From Verrucomicrobiota bacterium (GTDB lineage Bacteria; Verrucomicrobiota; Verrucomicrobiae; Limisphaerales; UBA11358), in the NCBI GenBank assembly GCA_014860005.1, contig JACZKP010000002.1, forward strand, positions 1-22,059: a DNA stretch of 22,059 bases, read 5' to 3'. Numbering within the stretch: the first letter of the stretch is position 1; each line of letters begins with the position of its first letter. The position numbers and the translations under genes were made by a program. Shown here piece by piece: positions 8,146 to 17,228 of this stretch. Below the pieces are notes generated by a model. That model saw nothing but the letters and a program-made list of their open reading frames with translations. It searched no databases and was not told where the DNA came from.

Positions 8146-9645
8146 GTGAAAAATCATTCCGCCTTCAACTGGATTCAACAACCCGCATCCTCGGCTGGTC
8201 TTTGGCGTAAGGCCGCAACGTTCGCGCTAATGCTGGGGCTTGTGCCGACCGCGCTCGGTGCCGGCAATCCCCAGCCCATTGCACTTCACCCCGAGAACCC
8301 GCATTACTTTCTCTACCGCGGCAAGCCAACCGTCTTGATCACCTCCGCCGAGCATTACGGTGCCGTGCTCAATCTCGACTTCGATTACCGCAAGTATCTC
8401 GATACTCTGGCCAGGGATGGCTTGAACAACACCCGCACCTTTTCCGGCGCCTATGTCGAACCGCAAGGCGCGTTCAAGATCACCCGCAACACGCTTGCCC
8501 CGGCGAAGGACCGGTTTATCAGTCCCTGGGCGCGCGCGAAAGTTCCTGGCTATCCGAACGGCGGAAACAAGTTTGACCTTGTCCAATGGAACGATGATTA
8601 CTTCAAACGCCTCAAGGATTTTGTGGCGCATGCGGGCAGATGCGGCGTTGTGGTTGAGTATGTGTTCTTCTGTCCGTTTTACGAGGAAAGCCAGTGGCAG
8701 CTCAGTCCGCAGAACGCGGCCAACAACATCAACGACCTCGGCGCAGTTTCGCGCACCAACGTGTACACGCTCGACAAGCACGGCGGTTTGCTCGCCATCC
8801 ATGAGGCCCTGGTCCGCAAAGTGGTGGCCGAACTCAAGGACTTCGACAACCTCATGTATGAGATTTGTAACGAGCCTTACTTCGGCGGCGTCACCCTGGC
8901 ATGGCAGCACCGCATCGCGGATGTCATCGTGGAGACGGAGAAGGATTTTCCGAACAAGCATCTCATCACGCAAAACATCGCCAACGGCAAGGCGAAGATC
9001 GAGAACCCGCACCCAGCGGTCTCGGTATTCAACTTCCATTACGCGCACCCGCCGGACGCGGTCGCGATGAATTATCAATTGAACAAGGCTATCGGCGACA
9101 ATGAAACTGGCTTTCGCGGCACGAACGATTTGCCTTATCGCGTCGAAGCTTGGGAATTCATTCTCGCGGGCGGCGCGTTGTACAACAACCTGGATTACTC
9201 GTTCGTTGCCGGGCAGGAAGACGGCACGTTTGTTTATCCCGATACGCAACCGGGCGGCGGCAATCCGGGATTTCGCCGGCAGATGAAAATTCTCAAGGAC
9301 TTTATCCACGATTTTGATTTCCTGCGGATGAAGCCGTCGAACTCCGCGCTCGAAATCGTCACGTTGGATGCGGGCACGTCAACCCGCGTGCTGGCTGAGT
9401 CTGGCAAAGCCTACGCCATCTACCTTGGCCCAAAGAATCCGCGCGAGGCGGTGAAGGAGAAAGTCCGGGAACGCAATGCCACCGTTGCGCTCGAGCTCCC
9501 GACCGGAACATATCGCAGCGAATGGATCAACACGTTAACCGGCAACATTGACCAACGGGAAACCCACCGCCACGCCGGAGGCCGGCTCCTCCTCAAATCT
9601 CCACCCTACCGCGAGGACATCGCCCTGAAATTGACGAGCAGTTGA
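8146..9645 (+). CDS. Secreted GH5-like (TIM-barrel) glycoside hydrolase
   Basis: From the GTG at 8146 the product has 499 aa; a TTG at 8107 in the same frame would add 13 unlikely residues. It begins with a signal peptide (WRKAATFALMLGLVPTALGA). The body looks like a clan GH-A TIM barrel. The acid/base Glu is probably in YEICNEP (Glu243 of the 499-aa form), after beta-strand 4. The nucleophile is probably Glu320 in GDNETGF. Early barrel features are PTVLITSAEHYG and GLNNTRTFSGAY. A small C-terminal beta domain (about 410-499, EWINTLTGN...) follows. Such enzymes retain anomeric configuration and cut beta-linked glycans; the substrate cannot be told from sequence. It is not in an obvious operon. 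Confidence 0.83.
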   Translation: MKNHSAFNWIQQPASSAGLWRKAATFALMLGLVPTALGAGNPQPIALHPENPHYFLYRGKPTVLITSAEHYGAVLNLDFDYRKYLDTLARDGLNNTRTFSGAYVEPQGAFKITRNTLAPAKDRFISPWARAKVPGYPNGGNKFDLVQWNDDYFKRLKDFVAHAGRCGVVVEYVFFCPFYEESQWQLSPQNAANNINDLGAVSRTNVYTLDKHGGLLAIHEALVRKVVAELKDFDNLMYEICNEPYFGGVTLAWQHRIADVIVETEKDFPNKHLITQNIANGKAKIENPHPAVSVFNFHYAHPPDAVAMNYQLNKAIGDNETGFRGTNDLPYRVEAWEFILAGGALYNNLDYSFVAGQEDGTFVYPDTQPGGGNPGFRRQMKILKDFIHDFDFLRMKPSNSALEIVTLDAGTSTRVLAESGKAYAIYLGPKNPREAVKEKVRERNATVALELPTGTYRSEWINTLTGNIDQRETHRHAGGRLLLKSPPYREDIALKLTSS

Positions 9646-9746
9646 GGACGCGCGCATCAGTCGTGGTTGGGAGCATCGCCACATCTCCGATGCTGCAGTC
9701 GTCCGGTAATCTATCGCTCATTCACCGGGCGTGCGCAGGCTGCCAT

Positions 9747-10508
9747 TCAACGCCCGTACCGATGTCGCAGCCAGCGAACGGCCAGGATGAGCAGGACAAT
9801 CACAACCAACCCGGCCACAAAACCCGCATAGTTTCGGTCCCACACTGAATCGCCCACAATGATGGCGCCGACCGCGTAGATCATGCTCAACGACCAACTC
9901 ACGGTGAAATAAATCCCGAAGGGAATTCCGGACAGCACCATCAAGTAATGCTTGAGCGCCGGAGGCACGCCCGGCGGCAGTTTGATCAGCAACGCCACCC
10001 GCCAGAAACTCCGCGCCTTCACCTCGGGCAAGTCGTACCGGGTGCGGGCGAGCAGCTTTTCCAGCCAGCCGCGCAGATGGTTTTTTGCCAGCCAGTAGGA
10101 AAAGGTGAATTGCACTGCCAGCGCCAGTGCCGTTCCAATGATACTCACCGGCACACCAAACGCCGGTGCCGCCAGCAGGAAGAACGGCGTGGTGGGAAAC
10201 CCCACGCAAGGTACAAACGCCAACGCCGCAAAGTAAGGCAACGGGCCGGCCTCTTTGATTCGTTTCAAAACATCAGTGAACGTAGCTCCCTGCGGCCAGA
10301 GCGCCGCCAGAATCGCCACAAACATCAGGACCACGGCCCACTTAAAGATCGCCCGGTCAGGCAGCCTGCGCTTGGCGGAAGCTTCGTGGGCGTCGCCCGA
10401 GGCTCCTTCTGCCGGTGTCGCTTGAGGGGCTTTGGCTTTTTGTGATTCTGTCTTCAAAGGGAAAAATGACTCATACTGATCGTTGTCCGAACTACGCCGC
10501 GCCCCCAA
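9747..10508 (-). CDS. TVP38/TMEM64 (VTT/DedA-like) membrane protein
   Basis: The 253-aa multi-pass membrane protein has a charged, Ala-rich N-terminal tail (about 50 residues), a first hydrophobic segment [18 protein letters not shown], the VTT-domain signature [16 protein letters not shown], a re-entrant/loop region with [11 protein letters not shown], the second conserved stretch [23 protein letters not shown], and two C-terminal helices. VTT proteins (DedA, TVP38, TMEM41) are linked to lipid scrambling and membrane homeostasis. The start is uncertain: TTG at 10508 is the first codon, and an in-frame TTG at 10457 is possible; no ATG precedes the first membrane helix. It is convergent with the glycosidase and divergent from aroC. 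Confidence 0.85.
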   Translation of the reverse strand: MGARRSSDNDQYESFFPLKTESQKAKAPQATPAEGASGDAHEASAKRRLPDRAIFKWAVVLMFVAILAALWPQGATFTDVLKRIKEAGPLPYFAALAFVPCVGFPTTPFFLLAAPAFGVPVSIIGTALALAVQFTFSYWLAKNHLRGWLEKLLARTRYDLPEVKARSFWRVALLIKLPPGVPPALKHYLMVLSGIPFGIYFTVSWSLSMIYAVGAIIVGDSVWDRNYAGFVAGLVVIVLLILAVRWLRHRYGR

Positions 10509-10644
10509 GCTTTACCGCTCGAACGGCAGTCGCAAGCCGAATCGTCCTCCACGCGCTATGGGCGGACTGCAACGAAGCTTTAGTCGTGAGCCTGACAAGC
10601 ACCCCGCGTTTGACCGCGCCCCGGCTTTCCCGCACAATTCCCGC

Positions 10645-11724
10645 ATGGCGAATTCCTTCGGTCATTTGTTCCGCATCACCACTTGGGGGGAATCCCACGG
10701 CGGCGGCGTGGGCGTCGTTGTGGACGGCTGCCCGCCGCGCCTGGCGCTTGCAGAAGCGGATATTCAGCCGGATCTCGACCGGCGCCGACCCGGGCAGTCG
10801 CGCATTGTTTCGCCCCGCAAGGAAAGCGACACGGTCCAGATTCTTTCGGGCACGTTCAACGGCAGGACGCTGGGCACCCCCATTTGCCTGTGGGTCAAGA
10901 ATCAGGACGCGCGCCCGGAGGCTTACTCCGAAATGGAAAAGAAATTCCGGCCCTCGCACGCGGACTACACCTACTTTGCCAAGTTCGGCATTCGTGCCTG
11001 GCCGGGCGGCGGACGCACCAGCGCCCGGGAAACCATCGGACGCGTTGCGGCGGGGGCGATTGCCAAAAAGATTCTGCGCGAGCAATTCGGCGTGGAGACG
11101 CTGGCTTACGTGAAACAGGTCCAGCGGATCGTGGCGGACGTGAACCCCGAACAAGTCCGGTTCAACGACATTGAAGCCAGCATCGCGCGCTGTCCCGACA
11201 CGGTGGCGGCGCAGAAAATGATCCGGCTCATCGAGAAGATGCGGCGCGCGGGCGACACCGTGGGCGGAATCGTCGAAGGCGTGGCGCGGGGCGTGCCGCC
11301 GGGTTGGGGCGAACCGGTGTTTGATCGTTTGGAGGCGGACCTCGGGAAGGCAATGCTCAGTCTGCCGGCATCCAAAGCCTTTGAAGTCGGCTCCGGTTTC
11401 GGCGGCATTCAGTTGACGGGCCGCGAACATAACGATCCCTTCCGCGCCCGCCGTGGCAAGGTTGTCACCACCACCAATTACTCTGGCGGAATTCAAGGCG
11501 GCATCTCCAATGGCCAGACGATCTTCTTCCGCGTCGCGTTCAAGCCGGTCGCTACCGTCATGCATCCTCAGGACACGGTGGATGAGAAGTTTCACAATAC
11601 CACCATCACCGGCCGGGGCCGTCATGACCCCTGCGTGCTGCCGCGCGCGGTGCCGATGGTGGAGGCAATGACGGCGCTGGTGTTGGTGGATCACGCGCTG
11701 CGGCACAAGGCGCAGTGCCGGTAG
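10645..11724 (+). CDS. aroC: Chorismate synthase
   Basis: It converts 5-enolpyruvylshikimate-3-phosphate to chorismate with reduced FMN, the last step of the shikimate pathway, in the cytoplasm. The 359-aa length fits the family. Signatures present are GESHGG at 15-20, RRRPGQ at about 46-51, [10 protein letters not shown] at 121-130, [10 protein letters not shown] in the second half, and [13 protein letters not shown] near the C terminus. The frame is open upstream to 10483, but the family start is [10 protein letters not shown], so the ATG at 10645 was chosen. Its stop faces the stop of the M48 protease gene with two bases between them. A 431-codon antisense ORF over it is a shadow. Confidence 0.97.
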   Translation: MANSFGHLFRITTWGESHGGGVGVVVDGCPPRLALAEADIQPDLDRRRPGQSRIVSPRKESDTVQILSGTFNGRTLGTPICLWVKNQDARPEAYSEMEKKFRPSHADYTYFAKFGIRAWPGGGRTSARETIGRVAAGAIAKKILREQFGVETLAYVKQVQRIVADVNPEQVRFNDIEASIARCPDTVAAQKMIRLIEKMRRAGDTVGGIVEGVARGVPPGWGEPVFDRLEADLGKAMLSLPASKAFEVGSGFGGIQLTGREHNDPFRARRGKVVTTTNYSGGIQGGISNGQTIFFRVAFKPVATVMHPQDTVDEKFHNTTITGRGRHDPCVLPRAVPMVEAMTALVLVDHALRHKAQCR

Positions 11725-11726
11725 AG

Positions 11727-12833
11727 CTACGGCCACGCGAGCGGCGGCAACGCCACGAAGTTCGTTTTGCGCGGAAGATTCTGCCATTTCGCTTCGAGCC
11801 GGGCGATGCGTTTGTCCAGCGCGGGGTGACTGCTGAATGCATTCGGCACAGCGCGGGCAAACGGTTGGCTGGCTTCGTAGGCTTTAAGCTTGAACAGCAG
11901 TTCGCTCAGGCCGCGCGGGTCCACATTGGCCGCGAGCAGAGATTTCCAAGCCACGTCGTCCGCCTCGGTTTCATATTCCTGCGAGAAGCTTTGTTGCACG
12001 AGCACGGCGGAGTTGTCGGCGAGCACGCCCAGCACACTGTTGTCGCCCCCCAGAAAAACGCCAAAAAGAAGCAACGGGCCAGCGGCTGAGATGATCTTGC
12101 GAAAGCCGTGTTGCTCGGTGACATGCGCCGTTTCATGCGCGATCACGCCAAGCAACTCCTCGGGCCGGTCCACGATTTCCAGCAGGCCGGTATGTACGAT
12201 GATGTGACCGCCGGGCAGCGCCATGGCGTTGGGTTCGGGATGCTGGACGAGGTGGAAGGTGAATCTGGCCCGGCCGCCCGGCAGCACCCGCAACAACGGC
12301 GCGGCCGCCGCCGTCACGCGCGCCACCTGGTTGGAATCATCCACCAACGTGACTTCCTCCTGTAACGACTTCATCAGCGAATCACCCAGCTTCTGTTCCC
12401 ACTCCGCCGGAATGTTGCGCACCATCGAGCGCACCATGAAGCCGGCAGCGAGCCACCCGAGACCGGCCGCCACGACGCAAACCGCGAGACAGGCCAGCGT
12501 GATTTTAAGCCGGCTGGAAAGTTCCCGGCGGGTGACGATCCGGCTGAGTTGGCTGCGCACATTCTCCGCGCTCGCCAGCGCCGGGCTGCCAAGAATCCCG
12601 CGATCGGGTGTGATGATCTTCCATTCGGGCTGCGCCGGGTCGTGGAAATAAACCCGCTCATCTTCGCCCTCCGGCAGTTCCACGTGCAGGCGCGGCAACG
12701 GGATGTCGAGCGTGACGTCGGCGGCACGAAAGTGAAAGCGCCAGCGATCTAGAAAGATGCGACCGACAATCATCTCCGAACCAAGGCTGGAGTTAAAAGC
12801 ATGTGCTACGAAACCTGTGTGTGCCTCGTTCAC
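11727..12833 (-). CDS. M48-family membrane metalloprotease
   Basis: A GTG start at 12833, with AGGAG ten bases upstream, gives 368 aa; a GTG at 12872 in frame would add 13 residues. The N-terminal part (about 1-105) is a beta-rich domain without a known motif. A membrane segment follows (ITLACLAVCVVAAGLGWLAAG, about 111-131). The peptidase domain has the zinc motif HETAH at 233-237, EQHG just after it, and ETEAD at 288-292 providing the third zinc ligand (Glu288), with the SSHP..DKRI motif near the C terminus. Members of M48 (HtpX, BepA, Oma1-like) act in envelope or membrane protein quality control. The gene is convergent with aroC and has no close partner. Confidence 0.9.
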   Translation of the reverse strand: MNEAHTGFVAHAFNSSLGSEMIVGRIFLDRWRFHFRAADVTLDIPLPRLHVELPEGEDERVYFHDPAQPEWKIITPDRGILGSPALASAENVRSQLSRIVTRRELSSRLKITLACLAVCVVAAGLGWLAAGFMVRSMVRNIPAEWEQKLGDSLMKSLQEEVTLVDDSNQVARVTAAAAPLLRVLPGGRARFTFHLVQHPEPNAMALPGGHIIVHTGLLEIVDRPEELLGVIAHETAHVTEQHGFRKIISAAGPLLLFGVFLGGDNSVLGVLADNSAVLVQQSFSQEYETEADDVAWKSLLAANVDPRGLSELLFKLKAYEASQPFARAVPNAFSSHPALDKRIARLEAKWQNLPRKTNFVALPPLAWP

Positions 12834-13189
12834 GCCGAAGAAACTCCTATCAGAAGCCACTGCCAACGCCACGCAAATTCGCGCCCCTCAGCCGTTCCCA
12901 TCTCTAAATCTCCATTAACTGACGTCGGTAGCCGCCGAGGTGAGGAGGCGAACTTTCTTGAGCCGCACCGCACCACACCGAGCGCATGGTCCGCGAATAC
13001 ACCGTGAAGTAATACCTGAAGAAATAACCGCGCGCAGATGCCAATTTTGTGGCTTCTTTCGCCACCCAACGTGCTGCCGCGCCTCTGGCCGGCAGAGCAC
13101 ACTTCCTTCTCCCAACTTGCTGCCACGCGTATTCGCCGGCAGAGCAAACCTCGCCAAGGTTGGCAGTTGTAGGGGATTCGTCCCTTGCT
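12834..13189. other. Intergenic region, no convincing gene
   Basis: This 356-bp stretch between two minus-strand genes has short ORFs in several frames, but none with a recognisable protein or start signal. The right part (13065-13156) holds two imperfect copies of a hairpin repeat, described separately. A small stem AACCT-CGCCA-AGGTT around 13148-13162 could help end the GH106-like transcript, but it lacks a strong U-tract. Confidence 0.6.
13065..13156. repeat. Two tandem imperfect hairpin repeats of about 46 bp
   Basis: CCCAAC(G/T)TGCTGCC(G/A)CGC begins at 13065 and again at 13111, and GCCGGCAGAGCA occurs at 13088 and 13135. Each copy folds: TGCTGCC...GGCAGAGCA (13072-13099) and TTGCTGCC...GGCAGAGCAA (13117-13147), each with an AG bulge in the right arm. 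The shape and the intergenic position resemble REP-type elements. Confidence 0.65.
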
Positions 13190-15952
13190 TTATCTTGCCG
13201 GAGCCATTCCAGTCTTGAGCCTTTCCATCGGCGTCAGCGTCACCGGCCCCAGCAATCCGGAATCGTAAAGCGGCCAGTTCGAGGCATCGAAGGGTCGGTA
13301 GTCCTGATTCACGAAATTGATGTCGTGGAAGTTTTTCCACGCTACACCGCGCCGGTCGAGGTCACGGATGCGGTTAGCCGACACATTGGTAACTTCCACT
13401 TCGAGCACGTTGTCCTTCGGTTTCAACTCATCCGCCACGACCTGAAACGGAGGGATGATCAATGTGCCGAGGTCCCGCCGATTCAATCGCACCCGCGCGC
13501 TCTGGCAGACCCGGCCCAGATCGAGCAGCCAACGGTCCGCTTTGATCGCCGGCGCATCAAAGGTAACGGTGTAGCGCGCCGTGCCCGCAAAACTTTGCAC
13601 CTCGCCGCCTCCAAACTCGGTCCAGGAAACGAGGTTGGTGACCTGCCGATCCTGAGCGAGGTCAGGTCCGCCTTGGATAAACTTCACCTGCCACGGGCCG
13701 TTGATCGTCAGCGATTCGCCTGTGGCTTTTTGGTAAGGCCAACGCGAGGCTTCAGGCTGCGCTTGCGTGAACGTCCGCAAGATCAGCGATTCGCCCGGCT
13801 GTAATTGAAGGAAAACCTCCGGCTTGCCGCCAATGCTCCAACGCGTGGCCGCAACCCCGCTGCGACCCGTCCGCGGATCCATCAACACGATGGCGCGAGC
13901 CGGTGTCGCAATCCTCACCCACTCGGCCAGCGGTTCTTCACCGCGGTTGGCGATGAAATAGTGGCGGCCTTCCGGAAACGAGCGGCGCAAGTAATTCAAG
14001 CCCGCGTGGTCCACCATCGTCTCGCGTGCAATCCCGGCCTGTTCGAGCGCGGCTTCCAATTCCCCCACCAACACGCGTCCTTTGCCAATTCTGGTTTCCG
14101 CCGGCCGTGTCGCACCAGCACGCGGTGTATTCACCCGATCCAGCAAATCCTCGAATTTCGCCCGCCTTTTCTCCAGATCGCGCAGACCCGGAACATCCTT
14201 GGGCAGTTGCTTCTCGAAAATCACCGTGGCGCCGGAGCGCGCGAGGGCAAGAAGCTTTCCAAGCGTCTCCAATGGCAGCCGCTCGCAAACCGGCACCACC
14301 ACCACCCGGTAATTGCCGCCGCGCGTCTTCAGGCGGTTGTTGACCGTCCGGGTCGCGGCCACTTGCCGGTCGGAAACATAGTCGAAGGAAAAGCCGCGAT
14401 TCCATAATTGCTCCGCGGCACGGCCCAGGGGTTGCGCCTCGAACCATGTCCGCGCGTGAACCGTCAAATGCGGCAGCAGCGGACTCGGCCCGGCGTTATG
14501 CCAGAAGTCATGAATGGGCCAGTAGAGCAGGATGTCATTGTCCGGTTCGCCCGACTGGAGAATGGATTGACAGCGCGCGACGTAGGCGTTGAGCGCGGGC
14601 GCATCGTGCCAGATGGAGTTGCGCGGATTCATCTGGTAACTCGCATAAAACACCCAGCCCGGCCAACCGGCTTCCTGCGGCGAATAGCACGTTCCGTGAT
14701 AGAACACGTGATTCACGCCGGACACAAACAAGTCGTCCAGCAGATACTTCATGTCGGCGAGCGTCTCGGTGAAATGCTCCTTGAGCCACGTGCCGGTTTC
14801 ACATCCCACCAATCGCCGACCGGCGACATGCGCGGCGGACGAGGCGAACTTCGAGATCAGTTTGCTGCGGTCCAGCCGGAACATCTCCGTCTCTGGAATG
14901 TCCGCCAGCGCGTAAAGGTCCAGCAGATTGCCCGGGGAACCGTGCGCCTCGTTGCGCGTGAGAAAACCCCGACTATGCGACCAGTTCACCCACAGCGGCA
15001 GCGAGTCCTCAATCATGATGTCGGAAACGGTTTCGCGATAATCCGTCCGCACGCGGGCAGCCCGCTCGCTCGTATCTTTGCCAAACAACGCCGGCAGTTC
15101 CGCCTGCAACCGGTAGCCCCGCCGCTGATCGAATTGTTTGAAGAAATCCGGCGACCAATCGGATCGGTACTCGTAGGAGTCGTGATATTGCGCACGCGGC
15201 TTTGGGCCGCGATAGCGGGCGAAGGCGTCGGAGAACGGCACCAACCAACTGCTCACCGCCGGCGGATAAACCAGGTTCAGCATGTGTCCCTGTCCGCCGG
15301 GCGCGGCACGTTTCACCTTCTGGCCGGAGGGACGTTGCGTGATTGCGTAAACCGTCCAATCACCTTCCGGCGCGGTCCACTTTACCGAGCCGTCGGCTAG
15401 AATCTTGGCCGTGAGTTCAAGACTCTTTCCGTCAGAAGCAAATGCGACGAGCGCCTGTGTCGCGGCGCGGTCGAAGGTTGCTTCCAATTTGCCGCCGGCG
15501 GAAACGGTATGGGGCTTTACGACGACCGCTGCATTCGCTTCCGCATCACTAATGGCCGGCCCGCCGAAACACCAGCCCGTGCCCGTGGTCATGTCCACGC
15601 CCAGGTCCAACCGCTGCGCCTCGCTCACCGTGTGCCGCAGCATCTCCATCCAGTCCGGACTGAGAAAGTTGAGATAGCGATCTTCCCAGCCTTTCGCGCC
15701 GTAAATCGGAATGATATGAACGCCCCCGTAGCCGGCGTCGCGATAGCGCTCGAGTTCCCGCGTGAGGTTCGGTTTGTCCACGGCGCTGCCCATCCACCAC
15801 CAGTAGGCCCAAGGGCGTTGCTCCCGCGTGATGGCCGGCCAGGCCAAGGCAGGCGGGTTGGTTTGCGACCCGACCGCGGAAGGCCAGGCTGCGCCCACCA
15901 ACAGAAATGCCGTCAGTGCAACCAACACGCGTGGAGATTTCAAACAGTTCAT
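13190..15952 (-). CDS. Secreted GH106-like glycoside hydrolase (alpha-L-rhamnosidase-related)
   Basis: From the ATG at 15952 the product has 920 aa and a clean signal peptide (MNCLKSPRVLVALTAFLLVG...). The frame is open to 16012, but those 20 extra residues would precede the signal. The catalytic barrel opens with WAYWWWMGSAVDKPNLTREL and the stretch GYGGVHIIPIYG, then TGTGWCFGGPAIS, as in the family related to GH106 alpha-L-rhamnosidases. Further along are SDIMIEDSLPLWVNW and GVNHVFYHGTCYSP. The last 190 residues form a beta-sandwich sugar-binding-like domain (LTINGPWQVKF...RYTVTF...WLLDLGRV...NVLEVEVTN). Likely substrates are rhamnose-containing glycans such as pectin side chains, but the exact activity is inferred. 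Long plus-strand ORFs over it are shadows. Confidence 0.87.
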   Translation of the reverse strand: MNCLKSPRVLVALTAFLLVGAAWPSAVGSQTNPPALAWPAITREQRPWAYWWWMGSAVDKPNLTRELERYRDAGYGGVHIIPIYGAKGWEDRYLNFLSPDWMEMLRHTVSEAQRLDLGVDMTTGTGWCFGGPAISDAEANAAVVVKPHTVSAGGKLEATFDRAATQALVAFASDGKSLELTAKILADGSVKWTAPEGDWTVYAITQRPSGQKVKRAAPGGQGHMLNLVYPPAVSSWLVPFSDAFARYRGPKPRAQYHDSYEYRSDWSPDFFKQFDQRRGYRLQAELPALFGKDTSERAARVRTDYRETVSDIMIEDSLPLWVNWSHSRGFLTRNEAHGSPGNLLDLYALADIPETEMFRLDRSKLISKFASSAAHVAGRRLVGCETGTWLKEHFTETLADMKYLLDDLFVSGVNHVFYHGTCYSPQEAGWPGWVFYASYQMNPRNSIWHDAPALNAYVARCQSILQSGEPDNDILLYWPIHDFWHNAGPSPLLPHLTVHARTWFEAQPLGRAAEQLWNRGFSFDYVSDRQVAATRTVNNRLKTRGGNYRVVVVPVCERLPLETLGKLLALARSGATVIFEKQLPKDVPGLRDLEKRRAKFEDLLDRVNTPRAGATRPAETRIGKGRVLVGELEAALEQAGIARETMVDHAGLNYLRRSFPEGRHYFIANRGEEPLAEWVRIATPARAIVLMDPRTGRSGVAATRWSIGGKPEVFLQLQPGESLILRTFTQAQPEASRWPYQKATGESLTINGPWQVKFIQGGPDLAQDRQVTNLVSWTEFGGGEVQSFAGTARYTVTFDAPAIKADRWLLDLGRVCQSARVRLNRRDLGTLIIPPFQVVADELKPKDNVLEVEVTNVSANRIRDLDRRGVAWKNFHDINFVNQDYRPFDASNWPLYDSGLLGPVTLTPMERLKTGMAPAR

Positions 15953-16178
15953 ATTGGTTGTGCGCGCGATTCCCCGCTGGACAATCCGAAACCCCAGATT
16001 TACTGTCGCCACGACTGCAAGTGACCCTTGAGCCGCTGTCGTCTTGGCTCCGTGAAAAGCGACAAAAACCGCGGTGACTTTTCAGAAATCATGGCGAAGC
16101 AAAGTGTTACCGAACTGGCATTTTCTGGCCACAGAAATATGACGACAAACTTCAATCAAAACTGTCGCTCACTTAACT

Positions 16179-16186
16179 GTTGGCTG
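16179..16186 (+). other. Cassette-type boundary GTTGGCTG upstream of small ORF 1
   Basis: GTTGGCTG lies 13 nt before the ATG of the first small gene and is the exact reverse complement of CAGCCAAC at 16621-16628, just after that gene. In integron cassettes the base after the G of GTTRRRY is the first base of the cassette, and it pairs with the R'' box of the cassette's own attC when circular. GTTGGCT differs from the GTTRRRY consensus at one base. Confidence 0.4.
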
Positions 16187-16191
16187 TGAAC

Positions 16192-16614
16192 ATGCGAACG
16201 TCCCGGCGCATTCTCGTTTCCGTAGCGGCTGCAGGGCTCGCAGTCGCGGTGGTGTATGCGTTCCTCAAACCGACACTGGACCACGACCCACGTTCCAACA
16301 TTGGCTATTTGGCTTGGAAGGCCGGACTTCATCGGTATTCACCTGCCTACGCCGGACTGATCATTCGCGATACAGCATTCAGCCAGAGCTTGGTCGGCGA
16401 GAGGCTTGAGGACGTTGTCGTCCGCTACCGGATCCAGGTTCACGAGGGGACGATGTTCCCGGCAACATCATACCGCGGGCGCTACCAAGAGCTGCTCAGA
16501 GAGCGCGAGCCGGAGGTTCGCTGTTACTGGTTTGACGACCGCGCCGAGGCGTTCGGATACTGCCTCTGGATTGAGAAGCAGCGCATCAAGAGACTGATGA
16601 TTGTGAAGGGATGA
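16192..16614 (+). CDS. Hypothetical protein with N-terminal membrane anchor or signal (cassette-like ORF 1)
   Basis: The 140-aa protein is not recognised. The ATG at 16192 was chosen; TTG and GTG codons at 16180 and 16186 are also in frame but inside the boundary motif. The N terminus is a single hydrophobic segment after arginines (RRILVSVAAAGLAVAVVYAFL), so the protein is probably anchored or exported. The rest is soluble and mixed alpha/beta in character (NIGYLAWKAGL, VRYRIQVHEG, CYWFDDRAEAFGYCLWIEKQ). No SD is present. It starts 13 nt after a GTT boundary, and its stop is followed after 7 nt by AGCCAAC and a long hairpin, the arrangement of an integron cassette gene. Confidence 0.65.
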   Translation: MRTSRRILVSVAAAGLAVAVVYAFLKPTLDHDPRSNIGYLAWKAGLHRYSPAYAGLIIRDTAFSQSLVGERLEDVVVRYRIQVHEGTMFPATSYRGRYQELLREREPEVRCYWFDDRAEAFGYCLWIEKQRIKRLMIVKG

Positions 16615-16620
16615 AATCGA

Positions 16621-16737
16621 CAGCCAACAAGACGCTGGACCGAATGACGAGGAGCGCGTTCAATCGCAAGTTCCAATACGATCATCCTTGGCGCGCTCCT
16701 CGTCATCGGTCAGTTCACCTCTGAGGTGAGGATTGGC
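16621..16737. other. attC-like recombination site (imperfect hairpin with bulged bases)
   Basis: CAGCCAAC at 16621 would be the R'' box. Then GCT GGACCG and 15 perfectly paired bases follow: ATGACGAGGAGCGCG (16644-16658) with CGCGCTCCTCGTCAT (16692-16706), around a 33-nt loop. The stem continues CGGTCAG (16707-16713) against CTGGACCG, leaving G and A bulged on the left arm only, about 22 pairs in all. Asymmetric extrahelical bases are a hallmark of attC sites. The R' side is degenerate: ATTGGCA at 16732-16738 or GTTGACA at 16827 are candidates. A separate 15-base palindrome, TCACCTCTGAGGTGA (16715-16729), lies in between. Confidence 0.45.
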
Positions 16738-16837
16738 AAGCGTGTGAGTCCTCCAGTATGTCGTGTGAGTTGCTCGCGCGGAGCGTCCTCTCCAATCGCT
16801 TGGTCGGCATCGCACGCCATGCGAGCGTTGACACTCC

Positions 16838-17224
16838 ATGAAAGTCATCGAAGACAAAGTCACGCTGTACCCGCCTCACGCCATCTGCAAGGTGGACGTT
16901 CCGGTCATTTTGTCGTCGTTACCTCCGGCGTGGACCGAGGGCATCGAGACGGTCAGGCTATGCTCTTCCCAGCAGTGGCCGCTGCACCGCGCATTTTACA
17001 GCCGCTTCGATCATACGCTGACCATTTGCTCTCGTGGTCTCACCAAGCAGCAGACGATTCAAGCGACTCTCACGGAGTTGGCGGCACACGGACTCGGACT
17101 CAAGTTCCAACGCTGGCATCACCTGCCACAGCGAGAAGCAGCACGCGTCCGGCGAGTCATCGCCCCGCTGGTCGAGGAGATTGTCCCGCAGCTTTCACGG
17201 AAGAAGGTTTGGTTGGACAAATGA
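16838..17224 (+). CDS. Hypothetical protein (cassette-like ORF 2)
   Basis: The 128-aa protein is not recognised. It appears soluble, with a beta-type N terminus (MKVIEDKVTLYPPHAICKVD), a segment TKQQTIQATLTELAAHGLGLKF that may be helical, and a basic C-terminal helix (REAARVRRVIAPLVEEIVPQL). The reading frame is supported by amino acid composition and by position, because a longer overlapping frame (16726-17289) has a low-complexity, unlikely product. There is no SD. The ATG lies 11 nt after GTTGACA and the stop is followed by GCCTAAC after 4 nt, as in integron cassettes. Confidence 0.6.
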   Translation: MKVIEDKVTLYPPHAICKVDVPVILSSLPPAWTEGIETVRLCSSQQWPLHRAFYSRFDHTLTICSRGLTKQQTIQATLTELAAHGLGLKFQRWHHLPQREAARVRRVIAPLVEEIVPQLSRKKVWLDK

Positions 17225-17228
17225 CGAT

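Noticed and set aside
10492..11787. 431-codon open frame on the minus strand
   Set aside because: It is antisense to aroC, rich in His/Arg/Ala, with no domain; a shadow caused by high GC codon bias.
13805..15400. Two long plus-strand frames (13805-14407 and 14408-15400)
   Set aside because: Both lie antisense to the GH106-like gene, which has a signal peptide and family motifs.
8146..15952. Polysaccharide utilisation locus joining the GH5-like and GH106-like genes
   Set aside because: They are separated by unrelated housekeeping genes on both strands, with no SusC/SusD-like or transporter genes in the window.
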